Source: Solirubrobacter sp963837485
GTDB lineage: Bacteria > Actinomycetota > Thermoleophilia > Solirubrobacterales > Solirubrobacteraceae
Length of the DNA stretch: 64,000 bases
NCBI GenBank assembly: GCA_963837485.1
Contig: CAWINP010000013.1
Span: 124,001 to 188,000, forward strand
Reading direction: 5' to 3'
Below, piece by piece: positions 17,211-25,715 of the stretch. The first letter of the stretch is position 1. Each line of letters starts with the position of its first letter. Below the pieces are notes generated by a model. It was not told the DNA's origin and did not search any database. It was given only the letters and a program-made list of their open reading frames with translations. A program made the position numbers and the translations under genes.

Positions 17211-17824
17211 TCGGCGAGCCCGTGGCGGTGGTTCTGGCGGCGGCCGGATTGGGCGTCGTGGTGGTGCGCCGGCGCTCGCTCGCGATCGCGCTCGTCGCGG
17301 CGCAGTCGCTCGCGCTCGGAGTGCTGGCGATCCGAGACGGGCTCGGCGAGTCGGCGGCGCTCTCGGCAGCCGGCGTCGCGTTGATCGCCAAGGCGGTGGT
17401 GCTGCCGGCGCTGCTGCTGTGGGTGGTCCGGCGCACGCGCGAGCCGCGGCTGATCGTCGAGGAGCGGCACGCGCTCACGCGCGCGGTCGTCGCGGCGGCG
17501 ATCGCGCTGGCGTTCGTCGCGCTCGTCCCCCAGATCCTGCCCGATCGCGCCGCCCAGCGCGGCGCGGTGACGCTGCTGGCCCTGGGGATCGCGATCGCCG
17601 TGCTGCGGCGGGCGGCGATCTTTCAGGCGCTCGGGTTCCTGGTCGCCGAGAACGGGCTCTACATCGCCGCGCTCGTCGCGCCCGGCGGGCTGCCCGCGGT
17701 GGTCGAGCTGGGGTTGGTGTTCGACCTCGTCGTCGTCGTGGTCGTCGCCGCGGCGTTCAGCGCCAAGATCCACGAGCACCTCGGCACCGGAGACACGAGC
17801 CTGCTGGAGGAGCTGCGTGATTGA
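17207..17824 (+). CDS. hyfE: Hydrogenase-4-like HyfE/NuoK-type subunit
   Basis: The 205-residue membrane protein has about six helices. The N-terminal half resembles NuoK-like HyfE and contains a membrane Glu (LVAENGLYIAALV). The last helix is Val-rich and ends KIHEHLGTGDTSLLEELRD. It starts with GTG overlapping the hyfC stop (GTGA) and overlaps hyfF by 8 bp. Length is close to E. coli HyfE (about 216 residues). Confidence 0.82.
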   Translation: MIGEPVAVVLAAAGLGVVVVRRRSLAIALVAAQSLALGVLAIRDGLGESAALSAAGVALIAKAVVLPALLLWVVRRTREPRLIVEERHALTRAVVAAAIALAFVALVPQILPDRAAQRGAVTLLALGIAIAVLRRAAIFQALGFLVAENGLYIAALVAPGGLPAVVELGLVFDLVVVVVVAAAFSAKIHEHLGTGDTSLLEELRD

Positions 17825-19286
17825 GCCGGTGATCATCGCCGTCCTGGCCCTGCCGCTCGCGACCGCGTTCGGCGCGCTGCTCGCCCGCACCCCGCGCCAG
17901 GCCGACGCGGTCAACGTCGCCGGCGCGCTGGCGACCGCCGGCGGGGCGCTCGGACTCGCGATCGTCGGCATCGCGCGTGCCGGCGAGCCCGCCCACGGCG
18001 GCTGGTACGTGCTCGACGCCGGCGGCGGCGTGTTCCTCGCCGTGATCGGCATCGTCGGACTGCTCAGCGCGCTCGCGTCGCCGCTCCAGCTCGCCGGCCA
18101 GGGGCGCGGACTGGTACCCGCCGCGCGCGCCCGCGGCCTGTACTACCTCGCGTTCCACGGGTTCTGGGCGACGCTGCTCGCCGTCCCGCTGGTCGACAAC
18201 CTCGCGCTCGCCTGGGTGCTGATCGAGGCCACCACCGGCGGCTCCGCGCTGCTGGTCGCCTTCAGCGGCAAGCGGAGCGCGCTCGAGGCCGGCTGGAAGT
18301 ACCTCGTGCTCACGACGTTCGGCCTGGCGGTCGCGCTGCTGGGCATCATCCTGCTCTACGCGCTCATCGGCTCGGGCGGCGACCTCGCCTCGCTCGACTG
18401 GCGCTCGCTCGCCGCCACCGCGCCGCGGCTTCCCGAGACCGGCGCGCTGACCGCGTTCGTGCTGATCGTCACCGGGCTCGCGACCAAGGCCGGCTGGGCG
18501 CCGGTGCACAACTGGCTGCCCGACGCCCACAGCGAAGCGCCGCCGGCCGTCAGCGCCCTGCTGTCGGCGGCGCTGCTGCCCTCCGTCGCGCTCGTCGCCT
18601 GGCGCGTGCTCGTGACGCTCGGACCGGCGCTGGACCCGGGCGCCGGCAGCGCCGTGTTCCTCGGCTTCGGACTGCTCTCGCTGGCGATCGCGGTCCCGTT
18701 CCTCTGGCGCGCGCTGCCGTGGAAGCGGCTGCTGGCCTATTCGAGCCTGGAGCACATGGGCGTGCTCGCGCTCGGCATCGGCTTCGCCGCCCCGCTGGCC
18801 ACCGCCGGCGTCGTCGCGCACGTCGCCGGGCATGCGCTCGCGAAGTCGCTCGGGTTCTACGCCGCCACGCCGCTGCTGCGGCACGTCCCGGACGCGAACC
18901 GCCAGCCCGTTCGCGGGCTTGCCGCGGCCGCTCCGGCGTCCGCCGCCGCGGTCGGCGTGAGCCTCGGCGCGCTCGCGGCGCTGCCGCCGTCGCCGTTGTT
19001 CGTGAGCGAGCTGCTGATCCTGCTCGGCGGCTTGTCGGCCGGCGAGACGGCGGTGACGATCGTCGCCGCCGCGCTGCTGGCGCTCGGCTTCCTCGGCCTC
19101 GCGCGCGCGCTGATCGAAGGCCTCGTCGGCGAGCCGCGCCCGCGGCGCTGGCGGCCGGGCCGCAGCGCGCGCCAGATCGCGGGTCTGACCGTCGCGTGCA
19201 CCGCCGGGATGCTGGTCGTCACGGTGCTCGCCTGCCTGCTGCCGGGCTCTGAGCCCGTCGAGCTGCTGATGAGGGGCGTCACATGA
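17817..19286 (+). CDS. hyfF: Hydrogenase-4-like antiporter subunit (HyfF type)
   Basis: The 489-residue antiporter-like protein has about 13-14 helices. It keeps the TM5 Glu (WVLIEATTGGSALLV), the Lys-containing broken helix (GLATKAGWAPVHNWLPDAHSEAPPAVSALLSAALL) and WKRLLAYSSLEHMGVLALG. The position taken by Lys in hyfB (GVMIKLALYG) reads ALLPSVALV here, so this second channel differs. GTG start inside the hyfE end. A separate hyfD gene is absent, so the complex has two large antiporter subunits rather than three. Confidence 0.88.
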   Translation: MIEPVIIAVLALPLATAFGALLARTPRQADAVNVAGALATAGGALGLAIVGIARAGEPAHGGWYVLDAGGGVFLAVIGIVGLLSALASPLQLAGQGRGLVPAARARGLYYLAFHGFWATLLAVPLVDNLALAWVLIEATTGGSALLVAFSGKRSALEAGWKYLVLTTFGLAVALLGIILLYALIGSGGDLASLDWRSLAATAPRLPETGALTAFVLIVTGLATKAGWAPVHNWLPDAHSEAPPAVSALLSAALLPSVALVAWRVLVTLGPALDPGAGSAVFLGFGLLSLAIAVPFLWRALPWKRLLAYSSLEHMGVLALGIGFAAPLATAGVVAHVAGHALAKSLGFYAATPLLRHVPDANRQPVRGLAAAAPASAAAVGVSLGALAALPPSPLFVSELLILLGGLSAGETAVTIVAAALLALGFLGLARALIEGLVGEPRPRRWRPGRSARQIAGLTVACTAGMLVVTVLACLLPGSEPVELLMRGVT

Positions 19287-20698
19287 ACGTGAACGTGCTG
19301 CGCGTGCCCGCCGCCGGCTGGCGCGCGGCGTGCGAGGACGCCGCCGCCGAGGGCGCGCGCCTGCGCTGCCTGTACGCCGTCGCGGGCGAACATGGCCCGG
19401 AGCTGCGGGCGCTGCTCGGGCTGCCCGACGAGGAGCGGCTGCTGAGCGTGTCGCTCGCGGACGCGCCCGCCGACAGCGTGCTCGAGGTCTTTCCGGCCGC
19501 CGGCTGGGACGAGCGCGAGGCGCACGACCTCTACGGCGTCCGCTTCGCCGGCCACGATCCGCTGCGCGCGCTGGTGGCGCATCCGTCGCAGCCCGAGCGC
19601 TGGATGACGCCGGTCCACGGGCACGGCACCCACCAGGTCGCGGTCGGCCCGATCCACGCCGGCGTGATCGAGTCCGGCCACTTTCGCTTCCACGTCGTCG
19701 GCGAGCGGATCCTGCGCCTCGACCTGCGGCTGTTCTACAAGCACCGGGGTCTCCAGCGCGCCGCCGAGGGCCGGACGCTCGAGGACGGTCTCGCATACGC
19801 GCAACGCGCGTGTGCCGCCTGCGCGGTCGCGAACTCGGTCGCGTACGTGCACGCGGCCGAGGCCGCGCTCGGGCTCGTCCCCAACGCGGCGCTGCGTCGT
19901 GCGCGAACGCTGTTGTGCGAGCTCGAGCGGCTGTACAACCACCTCAACGACCTCTCCGCGATCTGCGCCGGCATCGGCTTCGCGCCCGGCGCGATGGCGT
20001 TCGCCGCGCTCAAGGAGCGCGCGCAGCGGCTCAACGCCCGGCTGAGCGGACACCGGTTCCTGTTCGACACCGTGGCGATCGCCGCGAGCCCGCGACAGCT
20101 CGACGTGCGCGCGTCCCACGCGGATCGCGACGAGGTGCGCGCGCTGCGCGCCGCGGCCGCCGCCGGCTGGCGCGAGCTGCTGTTCGCCGCCTCGGTCCAG
20201 GATCGGCTTGGCGGCGTCGGAGTCCTCACCGCCGACGACGCCGTCGCGCTCGGCGCCGTCGGGCCCGTCGCCCGCGCCGCGGGCGTCCGCCGTGACGCCC
20301 GCGCCGACGGCGACCCGCGGCTCTGGTACGGCGGGCTGCAACCCGCGCGGCCGGTCACCGCCTCCGGCGACGTCGCCGCCCGCGCCGAGCTCCGCGCGGT
20401 CGAGCTCGAGCAGACCTGCGACATCCTCGACGACCTGCTCGCCCGTCCGCCCGAACGCCCCGACACGCGCCCGGCCGGCCCACCGCAGGCGATCGGAATC
20501 GGACGCGTGGAGAGCCCACGCGGCGAGACCGTCTGTGTCATCGAGACAGCCGGACGAACGCTCCGGCGTCTGCATCTGCGGACCGGGTCCTATGCGAACT
20601 GGCCCGTGCTCGCCCACGTCGTGCCAGGCAACCTGCTGCCCGACTTCCCGTTGATCAACAAGAGCTTCGAGCTCTGCTACGCCTGCGCGGACCGCTGA
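19283..20698 (+). CDS. hyfG: [NiFe]-hydrogenase large subunit, HyfG/HycE-like
   Basis: The 471-residue protein fuses a NuoC-like N-terminus (DEREAHDLYGVRF, residues 76-88) to a NuoD/hydrogenase catalytic domain (VGPIHAGVIESGHFRFHVVGERI). Both nickel-ligand pairs are kept: C177/C180 in RACAAC and C465/C468 in ELCYACADR, though RACAAC lacks the usual Gly of RxCGxC. The protein stops at that final Arg, which is where HycE is cut during maturation, so there is no C-terminal propeptide. ATGA overlap with hyfF. It probably belongs to group 4 hydrogenases; activity is not proven. Confidence 0.85.
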   Translation: MNVNVLRVPAAGWRAACEDAAAEGARLRCLYAVAGEHGPELRALLGLPDEERLLSVSLADAPADSVLEVFPAAGWDEREAHDLYGVRFAGHDPLRALVAHPSQPERWMTPVHGHGTHQVAVGPIHAGVIESGHFRFHVVGERILRLDLRLFYKHRGLQRAAEGRTLEDGLAYAQRACAACAVANSVAYVHAAEAALGLVPNAALRRARTLLCELERLYNHLNDLSAICAGIGFAPGAMAFAALKERAQRLNARLSGHRFLFDTVAIAASPRQLDVRASHADRDEVRALRAAAAAGWRELLFAASVQDRLGGVGVLTADDAVALGAVGPVARAAGVRRDARADGDPRLWYGGLQPARPVTASGDVAARAELRAVELEQTCDILDDLLARPPERPDTRPAGPPQAIGIGRVESPRGETVCVIETAGRTLRRLHLRTGSYANWPVLAHVVPGNLLPDFPLINKSFELCYACADR

Positions 20699-20700
20699 CC

Positions 20701-21180
20701 GTGTTCGTTCTCCTTCACCGTCTCTGGCACCTGCGCCGCGAGCTGGACCTGCCGGCCCCCGCTCGCGCCGCATCGCTCGCGCTGCGCCACGTGGATGCCG
20801 GCTCGTGCAACGGCTGCGAGCACGAGCTGACCGCGACCGCCGGCCCTGCGTACGACCTCCAGCGCTTCGGCCTGAACGTCGTCGCCTCGCCCCGCCACGC
20901 CGATGTGCTGCTCGTCACCGGAGCCGTCACCGCCCGCATGGCCGCGCCCCTGCTCGCCGCCTACGAAGCGATGCCCGAGCCCCGTCTCGTCGCCGCGCTC
21001 GGCGACTGCGCGATGGGATGCGGGATCCTCGCCGACCCCGGCGAGCTCGCCGGCCCGCTCGACGCGATCGTCCCGGTCGACCTCCAAATCCCAGGCTGCC
21101 CGCCGGCGCCCGCGCAGATCGCCGACGCCCTCACCGGGGCGCTCGACCTGCTTCGCCCGCCGGCGCCCCGGCGACAATGA
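20701..21180 (+). CDS. hyfI: Hydrogenase small subunit, HyfI/NuoB-like
   Basis: The 159-residue protein carries the proximal [4Fe-4S] cluster motif of NuoB-like subunits: C36 and C39 in SCNGCEHEL, C103 in GDCAMGCG and C133 in PGCPP. It starts with GTG two bases after the hyfG stop. It is much shorter than E. coli HyfI. No HyfA/HyfH/HycB ferredoxin-like subunit follows, so the electron entry point is not encoded here. Confidence 0.87.
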   Translation: MFVLLHRLWHLRRELDLPAPARAASLALRHVDAGSCNGCEHELTATAGPAYDLQRFGLNVVASPRHADVLLVTGAVTARMAAPLLAAYEAMPEPRLVAALGDCAMGCGILADPGELAGPLDAIVPVDLQIPGCPPAPAQIADALTGALDLLRPPAPRRQ

Positions 21181-21182
21181 GC

Positions 21183-21211
21183 TTGCGAACCGCTTCACAT
21201 CGTTCTTATAC
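21183..21211 (+). promoter_or_regulatory. Promoter of arsR
   Basis: TTGCGA (21183-21188) and TTATAC (21206-21211) are spaced 17 bp, a good primary-sigma promoter just after hyfI. Transcription would start near 21218, inside the palindrome that follows. Confidence 0.5.
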
Positions 21212-21212
21212 G

Positions 21213-21230
21213 CTTCGAAGAGGATCAGAA
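21213..21230. promoter_or_regulatory. Putative ArsR operator overlapping arsR start site
   Basis: CTTCGAAGAGGATCAGAA shares 15 of 17 positions with the sequence at 14172. It covers the predicted transcription start and the AGAGGA ribosome site, a classic self-repression position. Confidence 0.5.
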
Positions 21231-21235
21231 ACGCC

Positions 21236-21604
21236 ATGAGCGAGTCGCATCAAGGCCGCGCCCCACAGCCGCCCGTCTACCAGGCCAAGGCCGAGTTCTT
21301 CCGCATCCTCGGCCACCCGGTGCGGGTGCGCACGCTCGAGCTGCTCCGCGACGGCGAACGCACCGTCGGCGATCTCCAGAACGCGCTCGGGCTCGACTCC
21401 AGCGGCACCTCCCAGCATCTCGGCATCCTGCGCAAGCACGGCGTCCTCGAGAGCCGCCGGGACGGCACCAGCGTCTACTACCGCATCAAGGACCCACGCA
21501 CGTCCCAGCTGCTCGAGGTCGCCCGCCAGATCCTCACCAGCCACCTCACCGAATCGCAGCACCTGCTCGGCCAGCTCGCCGGCACCGCCCCCGACGCCGA
21601 CTGA
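21236..21604 (+). CDS. ArsR-family winged-helix repressor
   Basis: The 122-residue protein shows the ArsR layout: AEFFRILGHPVRVRTLELLRDGERTVGDLQNALGL, then the recognition helix region SSGTSQHLGILRKHGVLESRRDGTSVYYRIKD. It has no cysteine, so a thiolate metal sensor is excluded; the last helix has LTSHLTESQH, where His/Glu residues could bind nickel or zinc (speculative). It lies 55 nt after hyfI and has its own promoter. A matching site before hyfB suggests it controls the hydrogenase operon and itself. Confidence 0.88.
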   Translation: MSESHQGRAPQPPVYQAKAEFFRILGHPVRVRTLELLRDGERTVGDLQNALGLDSSGTSQHLGILRKHGVLESRRDGTSVYYRIKDPRTSQLLEVARQILTSHLTESQHLLGQLAGTAPDAD

Positions 21605-21612
21605 GCTGCCGG

Positions 21613-21882
21613 CTACCGGCGCCGGAGCACGAGCGCGTCGTCGCCGGCCGACTCGACGTCGTAGGAGCCCGCCAGCCACGGCGCCGCGATCGTCAGCCGT
21701 GCGCCCTCCAGCGACCATTCGCCGGCGGTGGACACCGGCCGGTCGTCGGGCCCCGGATGCCCGACGGTCACGCCGCCGCCGGGCTCGAGCTTGACCGACA
21801 CGCGGCCGCGCGCCGGGGGGAACGGATGACCGGGGCGGCGCAGCACGACGCGGTCGCCGTCGTCCTCCTCGTGCGAGTGCAC
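21613..21882 (-). CDS. Small conserved hypothetical protein
   Basis: An 89-residue soluble protein beginning HSHEEDDGDRVVLRRPGHPFPPARGR, rich in beta-strand-like segments (EWSLEGARLTIAA), like a small lipocalin-type barrel seen in actinobacteria. The start is a GTG at 21882, 16 nt after the malate synthase stop. It is the last gene of the glycolate operon by position, with no known role. It is convergent with arsR. Confidence 0.65.
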   Translation of the reverse strand: MHSHEEDDGDRVVLRRPGHPFPPARGRVSVKLEPGGGVTVGHPGPDDRPVSTAGEWSLEGARLTIAAPWLAGSYDVESAGDDALVLRRR

Positions 21883-21898
21883 CCACTCGCCGGTGATG

Positions 21899-23446
21899 TC
21901 AGTCGATGTACTCGTAGGCGGGAAGCGTCAGGAACTCAGGGAAGTCCTCGCCCAAGGCTACGCGCTCGAAGATCGCCCGTGTCTCGTCCGGGCGGCCCTT
22001 CTCCCACACCTCGTCGCCGACCTCGGCGCGGATCTTCGCCATCTCGGCGTCGAGCACCTCGAGCACGTGCTCGCGACTGACCTTGCCGTGACGGATCCAC
22101 TGCCAGATCTGCGAGCGTGAGATCTCGGCCGTGGCGGCGTCCTCCATCAGGTTGTTGATGCCGGCGGCGCCGCGCCCGCCGAGCCAGAACGAGATGTACT
22201 GGAAGCCGACGTTGACGTCGCTGCGCAGGCCCTCCTCGGTGATCTCGCCCGGAGTGGAGGCGGCGTCGAGCAGCTGCTCGGGCGTCACGTCGACGTCGTA
22301 GCGCTGCTTGTCGATCTGGTTCGCGCGCGAGCCGAGCACCTCGTCGAACGCGTCCTTGGCCACGCCGACGACGTCCGGGTGCGCCACCCAGGTGCCGTCG
22401 AAGCCGGCCTTGGCCTCGCGCTGCTTGTCCTCGCGCACCGCGTCGATCGCGCGCTGGTTGGCGTCCGCGTCCTTGCGCGACGGGATCAGCGCGGCCATGC
22501 CGCCCATCGCGAACGCGCCGTGCGCGTGGCAGGTCTTGACCAGCAGCTCGGCGTAGGCCCGCATGAACGGGACCGTCATCTTGACGTCGTTGCGGTCCGG
22601 CAGCACGAAGTCCGGGTCCTCGCGGAAGACCTTGATCATCGAGAAGATGTAGTCCCAGCGGCCGGCGTTCAACCCATACGAGTGCTCGCCGAGCGCGTGG
22701 ATGATCTCGGCCATCTGGAACGCGGCCGGGAGCGTCTCGATCAGCACGGTGGCGCGGATCAGGCCGGCCGGGAGGTTGAGCGCCTCCCGGCTGAACGCGA
22801 ACACGTCGTTCCAGAGCGCGGCTTCCTGCCAATGCTCCAGCTTCGGCAGGTACAGGTAGAGGCCGAAGTTGCGTTCGGCGAGCCGCGGACCGGAGTGGAA
22901 CGCGTACAGGCCGAAGTCCATCAGGGCGCCGCCGACCGGCTCGCCGTCGATCTGCAGGTGCTTCTCGGGCAGGTGCCACCCGCGCGGGCGCACGAGCAGC
23001 GTGGCCGGGGTGTCGATCAGCTCGTAGTGCTTGCCGTCCGCGCTGTCGTAGGTGATCGTGCCCTCGATCGCGTCGATCAGGTTCACGTGGCCCTCGACCT
23101 GGTTTCGCCAGGTCGGCGAGTTCGCGTCCTCGAAGTCGGCCATGAAGCCCTTGGCGCCGCTGTTGAGCGCGTTGATCACGAGCTTGCGGTCGGTCGGGCC
23201 GGTGATCTCCACGCGCCGGTCGGCGTAGTCGGGCCGCGGCGGCGGGACCTGCCAGTCGCCCTCGCGGATCGCGCGCGTGTCCTCGAGGAAGCCGCTCGGC
23301 GGCCTGCGCTCGCGACGCGCCTGCAGGAGCTCTTGGCGCCGGCCGTTGAAGCGCCCGTGCAGCTCGGCGATGAATGCGAGCGCCTCGTCGGACAGGATCT
23401 CGGTCGTCCGCTCGTCGGGCGCGGGCGCGATGTGCAGGGTGCTCAA
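21899..23446 (-). CDS. aceB: Malate synthase
   Basis: The 515-residue enzyme condenses glyoxylate with acetyl-CoA to malate. It has KGFMADFEDANSPTWRN, the signature VLIETLPAAFQMAEIIHALGEHSYGLNAGRWDYIFS, and the C-terminal FQYISFWLGGRGAAGINNLMEDAATAEISRSQIWQW, as in malate synthase A. The start is TTG at 23446, overlapping the glcF stop (TTGA) with GAGGAG 8 nt upstream; longer in-frame extensions lie inside glcF and are not credible. It completes glycolate-to-malate conversion in one operon. Confidence 0.92.
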   Translation of the reverse strand: MSTLHIAPAPDERTTEILSDEALAFIAELHGRFNGRRQELLQARRERRPPSGFLEDTRAIREGDWQVPPPRPDYADRRVEITGPTDRKLVINALNSGAKGFMADFEDANSPTWRNQVEGHVNLIDAIEGTITYDSADGKHYELIDTPATLLVRPRGWHLPEKHLQIDGEPVGGALMDFGLYAFHSGPRLAERNFGLYLYLPKLEHWQEAALWNDVFAFSREALNLPAGLIRATVLIETLPAAFQMAEIIHALGEHSYGLNAGRWDYIFSMIKVFREDPDFVLPDRNDVKMTVPFMRAYAELLVKTCHAHGAFAMGGMAALIPSRKDADANQRAIDAVREDKQREAKAGFDGTWVAHPDVVGVAKDAFDEVLGSRANQIDKQRYDVDVTPEQLLDAASTPGEITEEGLRSDVNVGFQYISFWLGGRGAAGINNLMEDAATAEISRSQIWQWIRHGKVSREHVLEVLDAEMAKIRAEVGDEVWEKGRPDETRAIFERVALGEDFPEFLTLPAYEYID

Positions 23447-24657
23447 CGGCGTGCTCCTCGCAGCGAGAGGTCCAGAAGGGTCATGGGGTGGTAGATCGGG
23501 AGCTCCAGGTGACGGCCGATCTGCAGCGCGCAGCCCGGGTTGGCGGCGGCGATGGCCTCGGCGCCGGTCGCGCGCAGGTTCTCCGCCTTGCGCGCGCCGA
23601 GCTGGCCGGCGGCTTCGGGCTGGAGCAGGTTGTAGATGCCGGCGGAGCCGCAGCACAGCTCCCACTCGGCCGGCTCGAGCAGCTCGAGGCCGGGGATCGC
23701 GCGCAGCAGCGCCCTCGGCTGGGTGCGAACACCTTGGGCGTGGGCGAGGTGGCAGGCGTCGTGGTAGGCCGCGCGCAGCTCGATGGGATGCCGGACCGCC
23801 TGTGGCTCGTGCGCGGCGAGGAACTCGTGTACGTCGACGACCTTGGCGCTGAACTCCCGCGCCCGGTCGTCATCGAGGATGTGGCCGTAGTCCTTCATCG
23901 CGCTGCCGCAGCCGGCGACGTTGGTGACGATCCGGTCGTAGTGCTCGTATTCGTCGATCGTCTGCCACGCGAGCTCGACGGCCTCGTCCTCGACGCCCGA
24001 GTGCAGCTGCAGTGCGCCGCAGCAGCGCGGCGTGCGCGGCGCGTGCACCTCCCAGCCCTCCGCGCTCAGCACCCGTAGCGTCGCCGCGTTCACGTCGCCG
24101 AAGAACACGCGCTGGATGCAGCCCTGCATGAACGCGACGGTGCCGCGCTTCTCCGGCGCCCTCGTCACCGTGACCTTGGGCAACGGCCGGTAGCTCGCCT
24201 TCGCCGGCGCGAGCGAGAGGATCGAGCGCAGGCGCGCGTTCGGCACCAGCGGCGCGAGCTTCGGGCCGAGCTTGGCGCCGGGAGCGAGCGCGCGAAGGCG
24301 GGCGGGGTGCGTGAAGAGGGCGAAGATCGCCTTCCGATACACGCGCTCCGAGCGCGAGCGCGAGGGCTCGAGATGGGGCCGCGTGCGCTCGATCAGCTTG
24401 TCGTACTGCACGCCGCTCGGGCACGCGGTCACGCACGCCATGCAGCCGAGGCAGCGGTCGAAGTGGGTGACCATCTCCGGCGAGATCTCCGTTCCCTCCT
24501 CGTGCCCGATCCGCATCAGCACGATCCGGCCGCGCGGCGAGTCGGCCTCGTCCTCGAAGACCGCGTAGCTCGGGCACGTGGGCAGGCAGAAGCCGCAGTG
24601 GACGCAGTCCTTGATCAGGTCCAGCTCGGGTGGATGCGTAGCGTCCCAGGCGGTCAT
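23443..24657 (-). CDS. glcF: Glycolate oxidase iron-sulfur subunit
   Basis: The 404-residue protein has two ferredoxin motifs (CVHCGFCLPTCP and CLGCMACVTACP) followed by two CCG-type heterodisulfide-reductase-like domains (CCGALQLHSG and CCGSAGIYNL, each with an upstream GC or HDACH partner motif). This is the electron-transfer subunit of glycolate dehydrogenase, passing electrons from the flavins to quinone. ATGA overlap with glcE. Confidence 0.92.
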   Translation of the reverse strand: MTAWDATHPPELDLIKDCVHCGFCLPTCPSYAVFEDEADSPRGRIVLMRIGHEEGTEISPEMVTHFDRCLGCMACVTACPSGVQYDKLIERTRPHLEPSRSRSERVYRKAIFALFTHPARLRALAPGAKLGPKLAPLVPNARLRSILSLAPAKASYRPLPKVTVTRAPEKRGTVAFMQGCIQRVFFGDVNAATLRVLSAEGWEVHAPRTPRCCGALQLHSGVEDEAVELAWQTIDEYEHYDRIVTNVAGCGSAMKDYGHILDDDRAREFSAKVVDVHEFLAAHEPQAVRHPIELRAAYHDACHLAHAQGVRTQPRALLRAIPGLELLEPAEWELCCGSAGIYNLLQPEAAGQLGARKAENLRATGAEAIAAANPGCALQIGRHLELPIYHPMTLLDLSLRGARR

Positions 24658-25715
24658 ATCCCTCCGGCAAAGCTTCCCGGGCGGAAGATCCGCGCGGGGT
24701 CAAAGCGCGCCTTCAGCCGTTCCATCACGACCTGCGCGCCGCCGATCTCCGGCCACGGTTGGCCTACCCGCTCGGCGCCGTCGAGGACCGTGCAGGCGCG
24801 CGGGGAGAGCGCCTGGCGGACGTCCTCGACGCGCTCGGGGTCGTCGACGGCGATCCACGACAGCCCGAGCGCGGCGCGCGAGACGACCGGCGCGCCGGCG
24901 GCCGCGCGGATGACGGCGGGAAGGTCGGTCGGGCGCCCTGAGACCTTCAGCACGACGGCTCCCCGCTGACGCGCGCGCTGCGCGGCCCACAGGTCCTCGT
25001 CGTCATCGATCACCTCGACGCCCTCGAGCTCGAGCCGGGTGTCCCGCGCGCGCTGCGCCGCCGTGTTGCCGGAGTAGCGGACGAGCACGCGCCCCGCGCC
25101 GTCCTCCCAGGCGACGTCCAGGCAGTCGGCCTCCAGCGGCCGGCGGGCGAGGTCGGCCACCGCGGCGCGCAGACGGTCGGCGTCATCGCTCGCGCCGACC
25201 ACCGTGGCGGTGCCGGAGGGCAGCGGGTGCAGGCGGACGGAGATCGTCGCGATCAGCCCGAGCGTCCCGAACGAGCCCGCGAACAGCTTCGCGAGGTCGT
25301 AGCCGGCGACGTTCTTGATCACCTTGCCGCCGGCCTTGGCGACCGTGCCGTCGCTGAGCACGACGCTCACCCCGACCACGAGGTCGCGCACCCCGCCGAA
25401 GCGGTGGCGCAGCGGGCCCGAGTCGGCGGTGGCCATGATGCCGCCGACGGTGGCGCCCTCGGCGGGCGGGTCCCAGGCGATCGCCTGCCCGTGCTCGGCG
25501 AACGCGGCCTGCGCGTCGGCGAATGGCACGCCGGCCTCGAGCACGGCGGTGAAGTCGCCCACGTTGTGCTCGAGGATGCGGTCCAGCCCACCGGTCTCCA
25601 GCGGCTCCTCGCCATGGTCGGGCAGCCACGGCTTAGTGCCGCCGCCGACCGGCCGGATCGGGCGTTGGAGCCCTTTCAGCAGCGCGGACGCCTCGTCGAC
25701 GCTCGCGGGCCTCAA
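24654..25715 (-). CDS. glcE: Glycolate oxidase FAD-binding subunit
   Basis: The 353-residue FAD/PCMH-type protein has PVGGGTKPW, the FAD loop EGATVGGIMATADSGPLRHRFGGVRDLVVG and KNVAGYDLAKLFAGSFGTLGLI, and lacks the C-terminal catalytic part of GlcD, as GlcE does. The start is TTG at 25715, overlapping the glcD stop (TTGA) with GGAG a few bases upstream. It works as a complex with GlcD and GlcF. Confidence 0.88.
   Translation of the reverse strand: MRPASVDEASALLKGLQRPIRPVGGGTKPWLPDHGEEPLETGGLDRILEHNVGDFTAVLEAGVPFADAQAAFAEHGQAIAWDPPAEGATVGGIMATADSGPLRHRFGGVRDLVVGVSVVLSDGTVAKAGGKVIKNVAGYDLAKLFAGSFGTLGLIATISVRLHPLPSGTATVVGASDDADRLRAAVADLARRPLEADCLDVAWEDGAGRVLVRYSGNTAAQRARDTRLELEGVEVIDDDEDLWAAQRARQRGAVVLKVSGRPTDLPAVIRAAAGAPVVSRAALGLSWIAVDDPERVEDVRQALSPRACTVLDGAERVGQPWPEIGGAQVVMERLKARFDPARIFRPGSFAGGI

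Noticed and set aside
19283..21180. Reading these genes as Nuo (complex I) subunits
   Set aside because: The large subunit keeps all four nickel-ligand cysteines and is fused NuoC-NuoD-like. Other nuo genes such as nuoE, F and G are absent.
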